Shown: positions 8,737 through 19,854, numbered from the stretch's first letter. The stretch is DNA of 64,000 nucleotides from Microcoleus sp. FACHB-831 (GCF_014695585.1 NZ_JACJON010000046.1:1-64000), one strand, 5' to 3'. Numbers and translations are program-made. Notes: generated by a model from the sequence alone, not told the origin.

Positions 8737-9516
8737 CTAGCGACGTTGTTGGGGTCGAGCCTGGGCAGGGCCAGAAGCTGGGAGCGATTGCAAGAATTGC
8801 ATAGACTCCCGCGACGGAATCAGCATAATGTTATTCAACTGCTGATTGTTGCTGCTCTTCAAGGTTTGAATAACACCCTCCAAAGGCACCACCTGAATCT
8901 CAATCGTACTTGCCATAGCAGGCTGTTGCTGCTTGAAGCGGTCTACCATACTTTGCAATTGCTCTTTATCAAAGAAGAAAGGAATCACAGGCTTGTTGTC
9001 CTGTTGAATCGTTAGGTATCCCTTATCCTTTCCTCCTCTAGCAGCAAAAAGCGGTACGCCTGCAAATTGCTGTACTTTAGGATCGCTCTGGCGTAGCAGT
9101 GTTACTGCCGATTGCACTTGCTGCTGCACGGGCACGTAAGCAAAATCTAGAGCGTCTTTTTTATCTTTATTTGCTTGAGCGAGTTTGTAGACCTCTGCCA
9201 GCGACACTGGTACCACTTTGACTGTTTTAGCCAAATCGGGCTTTTCCTTGTTCAGTCTGTCGATAAAAGCCTGAGCATCCTTCTGGCTGATAAAGACGCC
9301 TGCCACTGCCCCTTTCTTAGGCCCATTATCCACAGAAGCAACCAGGGGCGCTCCTTGTGCATCTGTAATTGTAAACACAGGCACTGGTTGCAACTTTGGT
9401 ATGATCTGAGCTTCTGGCAATGCCACCGCCGGCATATTGCCGAGCAATGATGACCCCATTAGGGTAGTGCCAAGTAGACCCAGTGTTGCGCTCCAGCGAA
9501 CCAATGATTTCTTCAT
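8737..9516 (-). CDS. Tic22-family periplasmic protein
   Basis: Relative of the chloroplast Tic22 protein-import component. Cyanobacterial homologues lie in the periplasm or thylakoid lumen and are linked to outer-membrane biogenesis. 259 residues. A signal peptide covers about residues 1-33, ending at NMPAVA before LPEAQ. Two similar halves follow, each with a VPVF/VPLFAA-type strand and an aspartate- or glutamine-rich helix (KDAQAFIDRLNKEKPDL; KEQLQSMVDRFKQQQP). The C-terminus is Gln/Arg-rich. The start follows GAGGAAATT. An 840-bp spacer lies upstream. Confidence 0.88.
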   Translation of the reverse strand: MKKSLVRWSATLGLLGTTLMGSSLLGNMPAVALPEAQIIPKLQPVPVFTITDAQGAPLVASVDNGPKKGAVAGVFISQKDAQAFIDRLNKEKPDLAKTVKVVPVSLAEVYKLAQANKDKKDALDFAYVPVQQQVQSAVTLLRQSDPKVQQFAGVPLFAARGGKDKGYLTIQQDNKPVIPFFFDKEQLQSMVDRFKQQQPAMASTIEIQVVPLEGVIQTLKSSNNQQLNNIMLIPSRESMQFLQSLPASGPAQARPQQRR

Positions 9517-10359
9517 AATTTCCTCAGTGTTTAACCTTGATTGCTTTGTACTACCAGAATAGATTTAGATTGTTGTCAGACCTTCCGACTTTTCTGATGT
9601 GCTGCTGCCGACAACCCCCTAGCTATCAGTACTTGATGAAGATATACCCGTTCCTACGAGTCAAAGATTGTTCCCACATTAACTTTATCGGTTCTGTTGT
9701 TATATGACGACAAGCTAATGTAGATACTTTAACTCCCTAGTTACAAAGTCGTTGCAGAGCCTTGACTATTTCTTAGCAGAAAGATGCACGACCTGTAAAA
9801 GAGAATTACTCTAGATTTTTGCTTTTCCAGGGCTGTGTGCTTTCTATGACTCGGTGAGCAAGGTAAGAGTTCCGGGCAGCGTTGTATCTACATCAATTTG
9901 TTGCGTCTCAGACATGGCAGTTGTTCTACAGGCTGCGAGGCACCTCACTTAGTCTAACTGTGGCTCTTCTTGTCTCAACGCAATCAATTTTAGAGAGCAT
10001 TTAGCAAGAATAATTTTGATGTTTGACTAATTAACCATTAATGATTACGCGATCGCCAAAATACTTACAAATTTAACACTAGCTTCTTCGCTTAAGCTCA
10101 CGCTCTTCAGCATCACATTTGTCTAAACTTGCCTATAAAATCCTTCAATTGTGGTTGGGAGTGTAAATGATACTGTGGCAGTGGGATTTTAGAAATGGGG
10201 TTAGCTTTTTGATTATTTACGCTCTCTTGATGTCGCAAGCGCAGATTAATCTAAGCGATTTAATTTCTCCGAGCAAAACCTAAGCTTGTCAACGGCGATC
10301 GCTCGTTAAACCTGGGGGCACCCCCAAGCGAAACTTGAGAACTTTTTTAACCAATTAAA
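9517..10359. other. Long spacer between Tic22 gene and tRNA-Pro
   Basis: No gene of normal size seen on either strand. A minus-strand frame at 9844-9915 encodes 23 residues (MSETQQIDVDTTLPGTL...) and looks like the start of a protein, but it has no clear RBS and ends at once. A short GGGGGCACCCCC hairpin lies at about 10313-10325, on the 3' side of the tRNA gene. The rest is AT-rich. Confidence 0.5.
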
Positions 10360-10433
10360 TCGGGATGACAGGATTTGAACCTGCGACATCCTGCTCCCAA
10401 AGCAGGCGCGCTACCAAGCTGCGCTACATCCCG
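10360..10433 (-). tRNA. tRNA-Pro (anticodon UGG)
   Basis: Read on the minus strand, the 7-bp acceptor stem is CGGGATG/CATCCCG with discriminator A. The D-arm includes AGCGCAGCTTGGTAGCGC. The anticodon stem is CCTGC/GCAGG with loop TTTGGGA, giving anticodon TGG. The T-arm carries GGTTCAAATCC. CCA is not encoded. Confidence 0.97.
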
Positions 10434-10497
10434 TTGCTATTTCTCAATTATAGCTTATTTTTTAGAGTTTATCCTTAATATTATGAAATCCTAACAA

Positions 10498-11960
<1,463 letters not shown>

Positions 11961-12686
11961 ATGGCTACGGGTTTGAAATCATCGACACTGGAACTCCTGA
12001 AGCGATTTAATCGGTCGTTTCCTCAGTTCTACGAGCAGTTTGTCAGCAGTGAGATCCAGTTACAAAACCTCAGACTAGCCTATCGGCTATACAAAACTCA
12101 GCGAGCCGTGATTGAGCTGAAACCTGAAGGCAGCAAAAGTGCCCTGCATTTTGCTTACCGCAACCAATCTTTTCTCCTGAGTGATATTTTTGGCGTACTG
12201 GCTGCCTATGGGCTGACAATCCACAGTCTTAGCCTATATGGTCAGATCACGCCACCCATGCTGGTATTTATCAAACTCGTTGTATCTCGTGGTAGCAAAG
12301 CACTAACAGACAAAACAGCAGAAAATGTCTGCCGAGCAATTCGGGAAGCTCTGGCAGGGCGGTTTGAAGTGGAAGAGATGCTGGCGGTGGAATTTAATCT
12401 CGACGCTGGTTTAGAACAGGTAGAAACAGAATTTTATGTAGACCCCGTTTTCCATCTTCCAGCACTATTAATCGAGGCAGACAACCAGCCTGGTCTGTTT
12501 TATAAGGTAATGTACGCTATCTGGCAAGAGGATCTGCTGGTGGTAAATGCCAATTTGCTAGTCTGGCGGGGGCGAACCCGCCTGATTCTCTACCTACTGG
12601 GGCCGAATGAAAGCGTTATTCCCGAATATCTAGGTCAAAAAATTGCTGAAAGCGTCAGGCAGCGATTGTTAGGACGACGGTTTTAA
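11961..12686 (+). CDS. Tandem ACT-like domain protein, function unknown
   Basis: 241 residues; not assigned to a named family. Two regions resemble ACT regulatory folds like those at the GlnD C-terminus. The first is LLSDIFGVLAAYGLTIHSLSLYG (about residues 74-96). The second is ADNQPGLFYKVMYAIWQED followed by LVVNANLLVWRGRTRLILYLLG (about 175-215). In GlnD-type ACT domains the D-x-P-G-L pattern starts a ligand-binding helix; here it is DNQPGL. No catalytic domain or membrane segment is seen. A small-molecule sensing role is inference. It is followed, 143 bp downstream on the same strand, by an alpha/beta hydrolase. Confidence 0.75.
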   Translation: MATGLKSSTLELLKRFNRSFPQFYEQFVSSEIQLQNLRLAYRLYKTQRAVIELKPEGSKSALHFAYRNQSFLLSDIFGVLAAYGLTIHSLSLYGQITPPMLVFIKLVVSRGSKALTDKTAENVCRAIREALAGRFEVEEMLAVEFNLDAGLEQVETEFYVDPVFHLPALLIEADNQPGLFYKVMYAIWQEDLLVVNANLLVWRGRTRLILYLLGPNESVIPEYLGQKIAESVRQRLLGRRF

Positions 12687-12829
12687 AGACTTTGAGCGGA
12701 GCCTGTGACGCAAAGCCTGTCGTGGTGGGGACTTTTATCTGAAGACTCCAAAACTGTAATTTCTTTCGTGTTAATTGGAAGCAAGACTTTTCAAAACGCC
12801 TGCGTCCCTAACCGGGATAGGATTTAATT

Positions 12830-13750
12830 ATGGCAACCGTAGATATCCAGGGAGTTCCGCACGCTTACGAGTTGACGGCTCCAACCTCCTCTCCCCATGT
12901 TTTAGTATTCATACACGGCTGGCTCTTAAGCCGTCGGTACTGGCAACCCCTAATTGACCGCTTATCGCCGGATTATCAATGTCTGGCTTACGACCTGCGG
13001 GGGTTTGGTGATTCCCAGCTTTTTAAGGCTTCTAGGTTAGAAGGTTTGGGAATGTCGAAGCAGCCAGAAGCGATATTGCCTTCAGACAGTGTTGCCGAAC
13101 TTTTGGCGTCACTATACACGCCCGCTGCCTATGCCGGAGACTTGGGCATTTTGTTGCAGGAGTTGAATATTTCTAGTGCTTGGCTTATAGGTCACTCTTT
13201 AGGTGGCACTATTGGTCTTTGGGGAGCTTCCCTTCTGCCTGAGTGTGTTAAGGGAGTGGTGTGTGTTAATGCTGGCGGTGGTATTTACATTAAGGAAGGG
13301 TTTGAGAGGTTTCGGGCTGCGGGTCAACAGATTCTTAAATGGCGTCCTCGTTGGTTAAGGTATGTGCCTGGTATGGATTTGCTGTTTGCACGGGCAATGG
13401 TGGCGCGTCCTTTAGCTCGTTCTTGGGGACGGCAACGTGCGATTGATTTTGCGATCGCTCACCCGGACGCGGCGCTGGGGACATTACTCGATTCTACGAC
13501 TGAAGCTGAAGTCAACCGCTTACCCCAAATTGTGTCCCGGCTAAAACAACCTGTTTATTTCATTACCGGAGTTAAAGACACGGTGATGGAACCTAAGTAT
13601 GTGATGCATTTAGCTAGTTTTCATCCGCTGTTTCAAGGCTGTGGCGATAATGTGATTCAACTCCCTGACTGCGGACACCTGTCTATGCTTGAACAGCCAG
13701 ATGCAGTCTCCTGTCACATCCGCACCTTTCTCGCAGCTCATACATCTTAA
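12830..13750 (+). CDS. Alpha/beta hydrolase
   Basis: Cytosolic alpha/beta-fold hydrolase of 306 residues. The oxyanion-side HGW is near residue 29. The nucleophile elbow is GHSLGG with S123, the acid is D250 in TGVKDTV and the base is H283 in PDCGHLSMLEQP. A lid-type insertion lies between strand 4 (RGFGDSQLF) and the nucleophile. An RBS-like GGGATAGGA precedes the ATG. Substrate cannot be told from sequence; relatives include esterases and haloperoxidase-like enzymes. No signal peptide. Confidence 0.9.
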   Translation: MATVDIQGVPHAYELTAPTSSPHVLVFIHGWLLSRRYWQPLIDRLSPDYQCLAYDLRGFGDSQLFKASRLEGLGMSKQPEAILPSDSVAELLASLYTPAAYAGDLGILLQELNISSAWLIGHSLGGTIGLWGASLLPECVKGVVCVNAGGGIYIKEGFERFRAAGQQILKWRPRWLRYVPGMDLLFARAMVARPLARSWGRQRAIDFAIAHPDAALGTLLDSTTEAEVNRLPQIVSRLKQPVYFITGVKDTVMEPKYVMHLASFHPLFQGCGDNVIQLPDCGHLSMLEQPDAVSCHIRTFLAAHTS

Positions 13751-14466
13751 GATTGACTTTGTGAACCTCATAGTTCGCTCAAATATTTTTCTATTTTAGG
13801 TTTATTTACTCACCCTTTATTTTGGGTTGCCGAAAAAAGCTAGTAGGAATTTTTATTAATATATTTATAATATATAATACATAAAGTATTCTTATTTTCA
13901 TTGGCAGTTTGCTTTGCCTTAGTGCGTGCAGCAGGGAGGGTTAAGTTAAGGTTAAGGGCGCGTCTTAAACTAAGGCTTTACCGCTTGGCGAAATCGTGTC
14001 TGACAAACGTTATTTTTTATCACTGCCTTAACCCAGCATCCCCTAGCAAACCCAATTTCCCCAACTATAAAAATGCTAAATCAAAACCTAAATTACAGCT
14101 TATATAAAACCTATAAGCGCTACTAAAAATTACCAAAGTTGGGGAGTACTGGTGCTATGCTAATAGCATTAGATATTACTCGCTTGTCTAGCATAAATTA
14201 CTTATTCATGCTAGAAAAAAAGATGTAGAGCGTTTGAGTTTTGGGCGAACTTCATGACGGAAGGTGACAAATGCTGATTAGAGGAAATTGTTCACCACAC
14301 TTAAGGCAGATTTTGTAAGCTACCCTTCAAGTTAATATTCTTAAGGAAAACGATGGGGATCGCAAGCAAATTGCTCTTTCTACTAGCATGGCATAACAAT
14401 TGCGATCGCGCTTATTGACTTGATGAAAAGCTCGTGTCAGCAGACACGTTTAGAAGTAAGGAACTA
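13751..14466. other. AT-rich spacer upstream of the unknown gene
   Basis: About 700 bp with no supportable gene. A 21-codon frame begins at 14353 behind AAGGA and ends at 14418. It could be a leader peptide, but codon content is uninformative. The stretch 13850-13880 is almost pure A/T. An Arg/Leu-rich frame at 13901-14107 looks random. Confidence 0.5.
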
Positions 14467-14859
14467 ATGAAGTTAATGGATACCTTTATCTCTCAGGAAG
14501 CTAACGTGGAAGAAAGCCAGACCATTCAAATATCCTTAGAGTTTCCGGACGAGCATCTGGTTGCTATTTCCGACGCAGCAGATATGATAGCTTGCGAGTG
14601 TCCTAGCTATTTGGTTCGACTTTTAAAAGAGGTTAGAGAATTTCGCCGTTACACAACAGAATGTATAGAACGCTTTCCTAACGATACTGCTACTCATGAA
14701 TGGCTTGCCAGTCGGGCAAATCAAGTGGAAGTGCTGCTGTCTCTAACAATTTATGAGCTATTAGAAAAAGAAAATCTTGTAGAGAATTATAATCAACTGA
14801 ATTTGAAACGCCTTTCAGAAAGAAACCGCGCGATCGCTTTAGAGGAAATTATTTCCTAG
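14467..14859 (+). CDS. Hypothetical protein, all-helical
   Basis: 130 residues, not recognised. The ATG at 14467 (MKLMDTFISQEA) is chosen because AAGGA lies 5 nt upstream. A GTG at 14434 would add 11 residues. The sequence is acidic and mostly helical: ISLEFPDEHLVAISDAADMI, then YLVRLLKEVREFRRYTTECIERF, then a C-terminal helix ending near RAIALEEIIS. No catalytic motif or membrane segment is visible. The opening resembles small DNA-binding or antitoxin-like cyanobacterial proteins, but only loosely, and no toxin partner is adjacent. Confidence 0.65.
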   Translation: MKLMDTFISQEANVEESQTIQISLEFPDEHLVAISDAADMIACECPSYLVRLLKEVREFRRYTTECIERFPNDTATHEWLASRANQVEVLLSLTIYELLEKENLVENYNQLNLKRLSERNRAIALEEIIS

Positions 14860-14976
14860 TTTCTGCGTTGCAAGCAATCAAACCTAATTGTTATAGCGGT
14901 TTGCAGTTGAGTTAGAGACACCAAAACTAAGGGAATGCGGTCATGGATCTGTAAAGGTGAAGCGGGCGCTGTAAAA

Positions 14977-15009
14977 ATCCCTATTAGGGATTGAAACAGG
15001 GATTGAAAC
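14977..15009. repeat. Orphan CRISPR-type repeat fragment
   Basis: ATCCCTATTAGGGATTGAAAC (14977-14997) has the palindromic core and GATTGAAAC end typical of cyanobacterial CRISPR repeats. It is followed at once by a partial copy, AGGGATTGAAAC (14998-15009). No spacer array or cas gene is nearby, so it is probably a remnant, not a working array. Confidence 0.55.
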
Positions 15010-15124
15010 ATAGGGGTTGAATCGATAAAGGCGCTAGTTCATCTGGAAAGGCAACGCGATCGCGTTGCCTTTCCATGTTGTCAGAGGTAGAAAGTCGCAG
15101 ATAACAGCAGCAATTAGCCAGTAT

Positions 15125-16177
15125 TTAAACAGAAGCCTGGTAAAGCTGCATTACATCCGTAATAGCAAGGCGAGATTGTACTCCCAGAGTTAAGGGAGAA
15201 GTATGGCCTCGACTTAGATGGTCAGATGCGGCACAACCGATCATAGCGGCATTGTCGGTACAGAACTTGAGGGGCGGGAATAGCACCCGCAGGTTGCGAT
15301 TGGCACCCGCTGCTTGCAAGTGCGCCCTCAATCCGCTGTTAGCCGCGACGCCGCCGCCTACAGTAATGGTAGAGAGGTTATAGTCGCAAGAACAGGCGAT
15401 CGCTCTTTTGGTGAGACTTCGCGCTACACTTTCCTGGAAACTCGCCGCTATATCCCTCACAGGCAGCCCCTCACCGCCCTGCTGCTGTAACTTTTGTACT
15501 AGCCGCAAAACTGCTGTTTTTAAACCACTAAAACTAGAATCATACGGATGATAGCCGCCCCCTGGTAGTCCAACATTGCCCTCCGGTAAGGGAAAAGCTC
15601 GCGCATCTCCTTCTCGCGCCAGCTTGTCAATGACTGGGCCACCAGGATAACCCAGATTTAACAACCGCGCTACCTTATCGAAGGCTTCACCCGCGGCGTC
15701 ATCGCGGGTTTCTCCTAGCGTTTGGTACACGCCACAATCTTTGACATAAATAAAGCTAGTGTGTCCGCCAGAAACCAGCAGACACAAAAAAGGCGGCTGT
15801 AAGTCTGGTTCGCTCAGGTAACTGGCATATATGTGACCTTCGAGGTGATGGACGCCCACAAAAGGCTTCTGGTGGACAATGGCAAGCGTTTTAGCAGCAG
15901 TTAGACCTACCAACAGCGCCCCTACTAAACCAGGGGCACAGGTTGCCGCAATGCCGTCAATTTCTGCCCAGTCCATCTGGGCCTCTTGGAGTGCCTCAGC
16001 TACACAATCGTTAATAGTCTCGACGTGTTGACGAGAAGCCACCTCTGGCACAACGCCGCCATACTGCCGATGCACAGGGATTTGTGAGGCAACGATGTTA
16101 CTGCAAACTTTACGATTGTTAACAATAGCCACCGCAGTTTCGTCACAACTTGTTTCAATTGCTAAGACTGTCGCCAT
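15125..16177 (-). CDS. tsaD: tRNA N6-adenosine threonylcarbamoyltransferase
   Basis: Transfers the threonylcarbamoyl group to A37 of ANN-decoding tRNAs, the final t6A step, in complex with TsaB and TsaE. 350 residues with the ASKHA-fold opening [16 protein letters not shown]. Metal-binding histidines are H111 and H115 in [42 protein letters not shown] and [13 protein letters not shown] are also conserved. The ATG at 16177 faces psaF divergently across about 100 bp, so the two genes share a promoter region. Confidence 0.97.
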   Translation of the reverse strand: MATVLAIETSCDETAVAIVNNRKVCSNIVASQIPVHRQYGGVVPEVASRQHVETINDCVAEALQEAQMDWAEIDGIAATCAPGLVGALLVGLTAAKTLAIVHQKPFVGVHHLEGHIYASYLSEPDLQPPFLCLLVSGGHTSFIYVKDCGVYQTLGETRDDAAGEAFDKVARLLNLGYPGGPVIDKLAREGDARAFPLPEGNVGLPGGGYHPYDSSFSGLKTAVLRLVQKLQQQGGEGLPVRDIAASFQESVARSLTKRAIACSCDYNLSTITVGGGVAANSGLRAHLQAAGANRNLRVLFPPLKFCTDNAAMIGCAASDHLSRGHTSPLTLGVQSRLAITDVMQLYQASV

Positions 16178-16279
16178 TCACTGGTAAGTTAATCTATCGA
16201 TACATGATTGCTTTCGTACAAACAAGCACAGTGTTTTGTACAAAAAAATTTTTGTTTCGTAACAAAAGGAAACAATGCT

Positions 16280-16780
16280 ATGCGACGATTGTTGGCTTTA
16301 ATTATTGCTGTTGGTGTGTGGATGAGCTTTGCCCCAGTTGCATCTGCTAATGATGTATCTGGGCTAGTGCGTTGTAGTGATTCGCCTGCCTTCCAAGAAC
16401 GGGCTGCTAATGCCCGTCCTACCAGCGGCGGCGACCCCGATTCTGCAAAACACCGTTTTGAGCGTTATTCGCAGGCATTCTGCGGCCCAGAAGGTTTACC
16501 GCACTTGATTGTGGATGGTCGCCTTAATCGTGCTGGGGACTTTATCATTCCTAGCATTCTGTTCCTGTATATTGCAGGTTGGATTGGTTGGGTAGGTCGC
16601 GCCTATCTGCAATCCGTTCAAAAGGAAGCTAATCCAGAATTGAGAGAAATTAAAATCGACGTTCCTCGGGCGATCCCTATCATGCTATCTGGCTTCACTT
16701 GGCCTTTGGCAGCTACTAAAGAATTCCTAACTGGGGAATTATATGCCAAAGACAATGAAATCCCCGTTTCACCGCGCTAG
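16280..16780 (+). CDS. psaF: Photosystem I subunit III (PsaF) precursor
   Basis: PSI subunit III, which sits on the lumenal side; in some organisms it helps dock plastocyanin or cytochrome c6. The precursor is 166 residues from the ATG at 16280 ([17 protein letters not shown]), with AAAGGA upstream. The signal peptide is cleaved after ASA at about residue 23, leaving [15 protein letters not shown]. Transmembrane part [20 protein letters not shown] is near residues 94-113. The longer frame from 16208 is not credible. psaJ follows after 38 bp in the usual psaFJ operon. Confidence 0.97.
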   Translation: MRRLLALIIAVGVWMSFAPVASANDVSGLVRCSDSPAFQERAANARPTSGGDPDSAKHRFERYSQAFCGPEGLPHLIVDGRLNRAGDFIIPSILFLYIAGWIGWVGRAYLQSVQKEANPELREIKIDVPRAIPIMLSGFTWPLAATKEFLTGELYAKDNEIPVSPR

Positions 16781-16818
16781 TTCAGCCTTATTAGTTAAGT
16801 AGTTTTGGAGAACGATTC

Positions 16819-16953
16819 ATGCAATTGAAGTATTTCCTGACATATCTTTCCACGGCGCCAGTGCTTGCCACCGTATGGCTGTCACTTACAGCTGTTCTGT
16901 TGATCGTGATTAACTACTTCTACCCCGATCTGCTTTTCCATCCTATGCCGTAA
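16819..16953 (+). CDS. psaJ: Photosystem I subunit IX (PsaJ)
   Basis: Small hydrophobic PSI subunit that contacts PsaF. 44 residues. The sequence opens [20 protein letters not shown] and has one transmembrane helix (about 12-33), then [13 protein letters not shown], typical of PsaJ. GGAGAAC precedes the ATG. It is the second gene of the psaFJ operon. Confidence 0.97.
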   Translation: MQLKYFLTYLSTAPVLATVWLSLTAVLLIVINYFYPDLLFHPMP

Positions 16954-17059
16954 AGCTGATGCGGTTTAGGGTCAAGTGAATCCAATTTTAGATTTGGTCT
17001 TCAATGCAAAATTGAAAATTTAAAATCAAAATTGGACGGGTTAGTGCTAAGTGAAAATA

Positions 17060-17121
17060 AGAAACTCGCGATTGTTGAAAGTTGTAGGACTTATCCCGCA
17101 CGATTGGCAGCGCGAGTTTCT
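17060..17121 (+). terminator. Long-loop inverted repeat after psaJ
   Basis: AGAAACTCGCG (17060-17070) pairs perfectly with CGCGAGTTTCT (17111-17121), and GCCTTTTTG follows. The 40-nt loop is long, but the T-run suggests termination of the psaFJ transcript, separating it from psaL. Confidence 0.65.
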
Positions 17122-17259
17122 GCCTTTTTGTAGCGACAAGATTCAGCACAGTGTATAGAATTAATTAATTTTTCTAAAGATACACCCAAAGACTGGGAAT
17201 TAGGCTACGAAGCTGCCTTAAAATAATGCCACGACTGCATATAATTGGGAAAAAAAGTT

Positions 17260-17790
17260 ATGCAAGTGCAAGCGATTAGCGACTCTAAAGATCGGCCAAG
17301 AGATCCAAGGAATCAAGAGGTTGTCCACGTAGCTGGCGACCCACAAAACGGGAATTTAGCGACACCGATAAATTCTTCGGGGTTCACAGAAGCTTACATC
17401 AATAACTTGCCCGCCTATCGCAAAGGACTATCACCCGGACGCCGGGGGCTAGAAATTGGTATGGCTCACGGTTATTGGCTGATTGGCCCCTTCGCCAAGC
17501 TAGGACCATTACGGGATTCAGATGTAGCAAATCTGGCTGGTTTATTGGCAACAGTTGGTTTGATTGTCATTTTAACGATTGCGTTATCTCTATACGCTTC
17601 TAGCAATCCTCCCCAACCAGTGGCAACTATTACTAATCCCCATCCTTCTGACTCCCTTTCAACACAGGAAGGTTGGAATGAGTTTGCTAGTAATTTTCTG
17701 ATTGGTGGAATTGGCGGCGCTGGCTTTGCTTACCTGCTGATTTCTAATTTGGAAGTTCTCCAGAGCATCTCTAGCAATTTATTTAACTAG
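17260..17790 (+). CDS. psaL: Photosystem I subunit XI (PsaL)
   Basis: PSI subunit at the trimer or tetramer interface. From the ATG at 17260 (MQVQAISDSKDRP) it has 176 residues. An in-frame TTG at 17245 is less likely. Conserved sequence includes PAYRKGLSPGRRGLEIGMAHGYWLIGPF, followed by a hydrophobic helix (about 95-117) and a second one near the C-terminus (FLIGGIGGAGFAYLLISNL). psaI, often next to psaL, is not seen here. The gene lies 306 bp after psaJ in the same direction, with a hairpin between, so it is probably a separate unit. Confidence 0.97.
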   Translation: MQVQAISDSKDRPRDPRNQEVVHVAGDPQNGNLATPINSSGFTEAYINNLPAYRKGLSPGRRGLEIGMAHGYWLIGPFAKLGPLRDSDVANLAGLLATVGLIVILTIALSLYASSNPPQPVATITNPHPSDSLSTQEGWNEFASNFLIGGIGGAGFAYLLISNLEVLQSISSNLFN

Positions 17791-17829
17791 AGACAATCTG
17801 GTTATTGCTAAATCCTCCCTTGGATTTAT

Positions 17830-17874
17830 ATAAATGCCCCTGTCCTGAGTCGCAGTTAGGATAGGGGCATTTAT
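17830..17874 (+). terminator. Terminator hairpin of psaL
   Basis: A 17-bp stem (ATAAATGCCCCTGTCCT with AGGATAGGGGCATTTAT, one G-T pair) with an 11-nt loop lies 39 bp after the psaL stop. There is no obvious T-run. Confidence 0.75.
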
Positions 17875-18254
17875 ATTGGAGTTGTTAGTTTTTATAAAAA
17901 TGGCGATCGCGCATGATGGCAATGTCCACGATGCTTGCTTAAAAATTGCCATAGCCGGGAACCGTGCAAGCCTCCCCAAGAAGCGTCCAGGCGCCTGCGA
18001 CATTACTAACCATAACGTACTTAAGTTATAAATCTGAGTTTAATAATTAGTAACCCATGCCGTGCGGCAACTAATAAAAATTAAGCTAGAAATCCTATTA
18101 AACCTAAAATTCATAACCGCAGACGGACTCCGAGTTGGGGGATTTATCTCTTTAGTTTGGTGTAATACCTTGCCTGTAACTGTTAGAGTGACCCTAGATA
18201 AAAATTTGCAACAGATAGGCGTTCAGCCTTTTTAACAAATCGGAGATTATGGCT

Positions 18255-19556
18255 ATGACTGAAAACAAACAACCTTTAGATAAGCAAGACGAAAATGCTG
18301 ACCCAATTAACGAGCAACCCGAGGAATTGTCAGGAGGCCCAGGCATAGGTGCTGGCCTAGCTGGAGCAGCGATTGGCGGGGTAGTCGGTGGTAGAGTTGG
18401 CGGAGTGTTTGGTGCAGTAGCGGGCGCAGTAGCGGGCGCTTTGGCTGGTAGGGGTACAGCTGAGGCTGTTAACCGCACCGTAGACGGTGTAGTGGATGCA
18501 GTAAACACTGTAGCTGAGGGCGTCACCCACACTGTAGAAGGTGTAGGGGAGACTGTAAAGCATACCGCTGAGGATGTCAAACCATCTGTAATAGGTATAG
18601 TAGACGCCGTTAAGGATACCGTGGAGGATGCCAAGCCCTCTGTAATAGGTGCAGTAGATGCAGTCAAGGATACAGTTGAGGATGTCCGGCCATCTATAAA
18701 AGATGTAGCGGAAACTGTCAAGGATACAGTTCAAGAGGCCAAGCCATCTGTTGTAGAAACAGTAAGGGGCGCAGCTGAGGAGATCAGGCCAGCCGTTCGG
18801 GGTGTAGCCCAAGAGGTACAGGGTGCGGTTGACGATATCCGGCCATCTATCAAAGGTGTAGCCGAAGCCGTTAAGGGTACAGCTGAGGATGTCAGGCCAT
18901 CTATCAAAGGTGTAGCCGAGGCTGTCAAAGATACAGTTGATGAGGCCAAGCCATCGGTAGTAGACGCAGTAAAGAGTGCATCGGCTGATGCCAAGTCAAC
19001 TGTCAAAGATGTAACCAACCAGGTAAAGGGCGCGGCTTCGGATGTCCGACCCTCGGTGGTAGACGCAGCCAAGAGTGCATCGGCTGACGCCAAGTCAACT
19101 GTCAAAGATGTAACCGACCAGGTAAAGGGCGCGGCTTCGGATGTGCGGCCTGCTGTAACTGATGCAGCCAAGAGTGCATCGGCTGATGCCAAGTCAACTG
19201 TCAAAGATGTAACCGACCAGGTAAAGGGCGCAGCTTCTGATGCACGGCCTGCTGTAGCAGACGCAGCCAAGAGTGCATCGGCTGATGCCAAGTCAACTGT
19301 CAAAGATGTAACTAACCAGGTAAAAGGCGCAGCTTCAGAGGCGCGGCCATCTGACAATATCCTTGCCCAGCCACCCCAAAGACGGGTAGTTGCAGACAAG
19401 AAGCCGATGGAGACTGGTGATGTTGGCCTTGGGAAGCAAGTTGAACCTGACACAGGCAAAGCATCAATCCCACTAGAGATTGTCGATCGACGCAGCAAGC
19501 CTGTAGAGGCTCAAAAGCCAATAACTCCTACTGACAAGGACTTACCTTTAGGCTAA
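18255..19556 (+). CDS. LEA/apolipoprotein-like repeat protein with glycine-zipper segment
   Basis: 433 residues. Residues 25-65 are a glycine-zipper-like hydrophobic stretch (GIGAGLAGAAIGGVVGGRVG...), which may insert in or bind a membrane. The rest is an amphipathic helical repeat of short units ending in V-K-D-T/A and containing AKPS or VRPS. It culminates in four near-identical 33-residue (99-bp) units with SASADAKSTVKDVT. This resembles LEA group 3 and apolipoprotein-type helices linked to desiccation or membrane protection; the role is inference. The ATG at 18255 is best placed (9 nt from GGAG); ATG at 18249 is also in frame. A 14-bp terminator follows. Confidence 0.8.
   Translation: MTENKQPLDKQDENADPINEQPEELSGGPGIGAGLAGAAIGGVVGGRVGGVFGAVAGAVAGALAGRGTAEAVNRTVDGVVDAVNTVAEGVTHTVEGVGETVKHTAEDVKPSVIGIVDAVKDTVEDAKPSVIGAVDAVKDTVEDVRPSIKDVAETVKDTVQEAKPSVVETVRGAAEEIRPAVRGVAQEVQGAVDDIRPSIKGVAEAVKGTAEDVRPSIKGVAEAVKDTVDEAKPSVVDAVKSASADAKSTVKDVTNQVKGAASDVRPSVVDAAKSASADAKSTVKDVTDQVKGAASDVRPAVTDAAKSASADAKSTVKDVTDQVKGAASDARPAVADAAKSASADAKSTVKDVTNQVKGAASEARPSDNILAQPPQRRVVADKKPMETGDVGLGKQVEPDTGKASIPLEIVDRRSKPVEAQKPITPTDKDLPLG
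18960..19355 (+). repeat. Four tandem 99-bp coding repeats
   Basis: A 99-bp unit (GTAAAGAGTGCATCGGCTGA at its start) is repeated four times with few changes, mostly silent or in the linker codons (VRPSVV, VRPAVT, ARPAVA). This points to recent unequal crossing-over within the LEA-like gene. Confidence 0.85.
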
Positions 19557-19614
19557 GTTGCTGGGGTGAATTCCTAGCTCAGGCTGATTAAAACTAGGGC
19601 TTAGAACCGTTTAT

Positions 19615-19646
19615 AAAGGGTGGGTTATCAATATAACCCACCCTTT
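19615..19646 (+). terminator. Terminator hairpin after LEA-like gene
   Basis: Perfect 14-bp stem, AAAGGGTGGGTTAT with ATAACCCACCCTTT, and a 4-nt loop CAAT. It lies 58 bp after the stop. Confidence 0.8.
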
Positions 19647-19854
19647 GCCATAAGGGGGCGATCGCGTAATATCTCTATGCTTGTAAAATTGATAATGAGA
19701 AGGGGCGATCGCGCTTTAAATTTGTTTTTTATAAAGTGCGATCGCGTAGTATTTACTTACCTGCAAAATAGATAATCAGAAGGGGCGCTCGCATCGGGCC
19801 TGTTTTTAACTATAATTTTCAAAAATGTTAAGTAGACATTGCCCATTCTACAGA

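Noticed and set aside
14353-14418. 21-codon frame behind AAGGA, a possible leader peptide
   Set aside because: Too short to judge; no attenuator-like hairpin follows.
14977-15009. A working CRISPR array
   Set aside because: Only one full repeat core and a partial copy, no spacers, no cas genes in the window.
16978-17259. psaI between psaJ and psaL
   Set aside because: No frame with the PsaI pattern on either strand.
18731-19498. Long minus-strand frames opposite the LEA-like gene
   Set aside because: They follow the repeat period of the plus-strand gene and have no start context or known motif.
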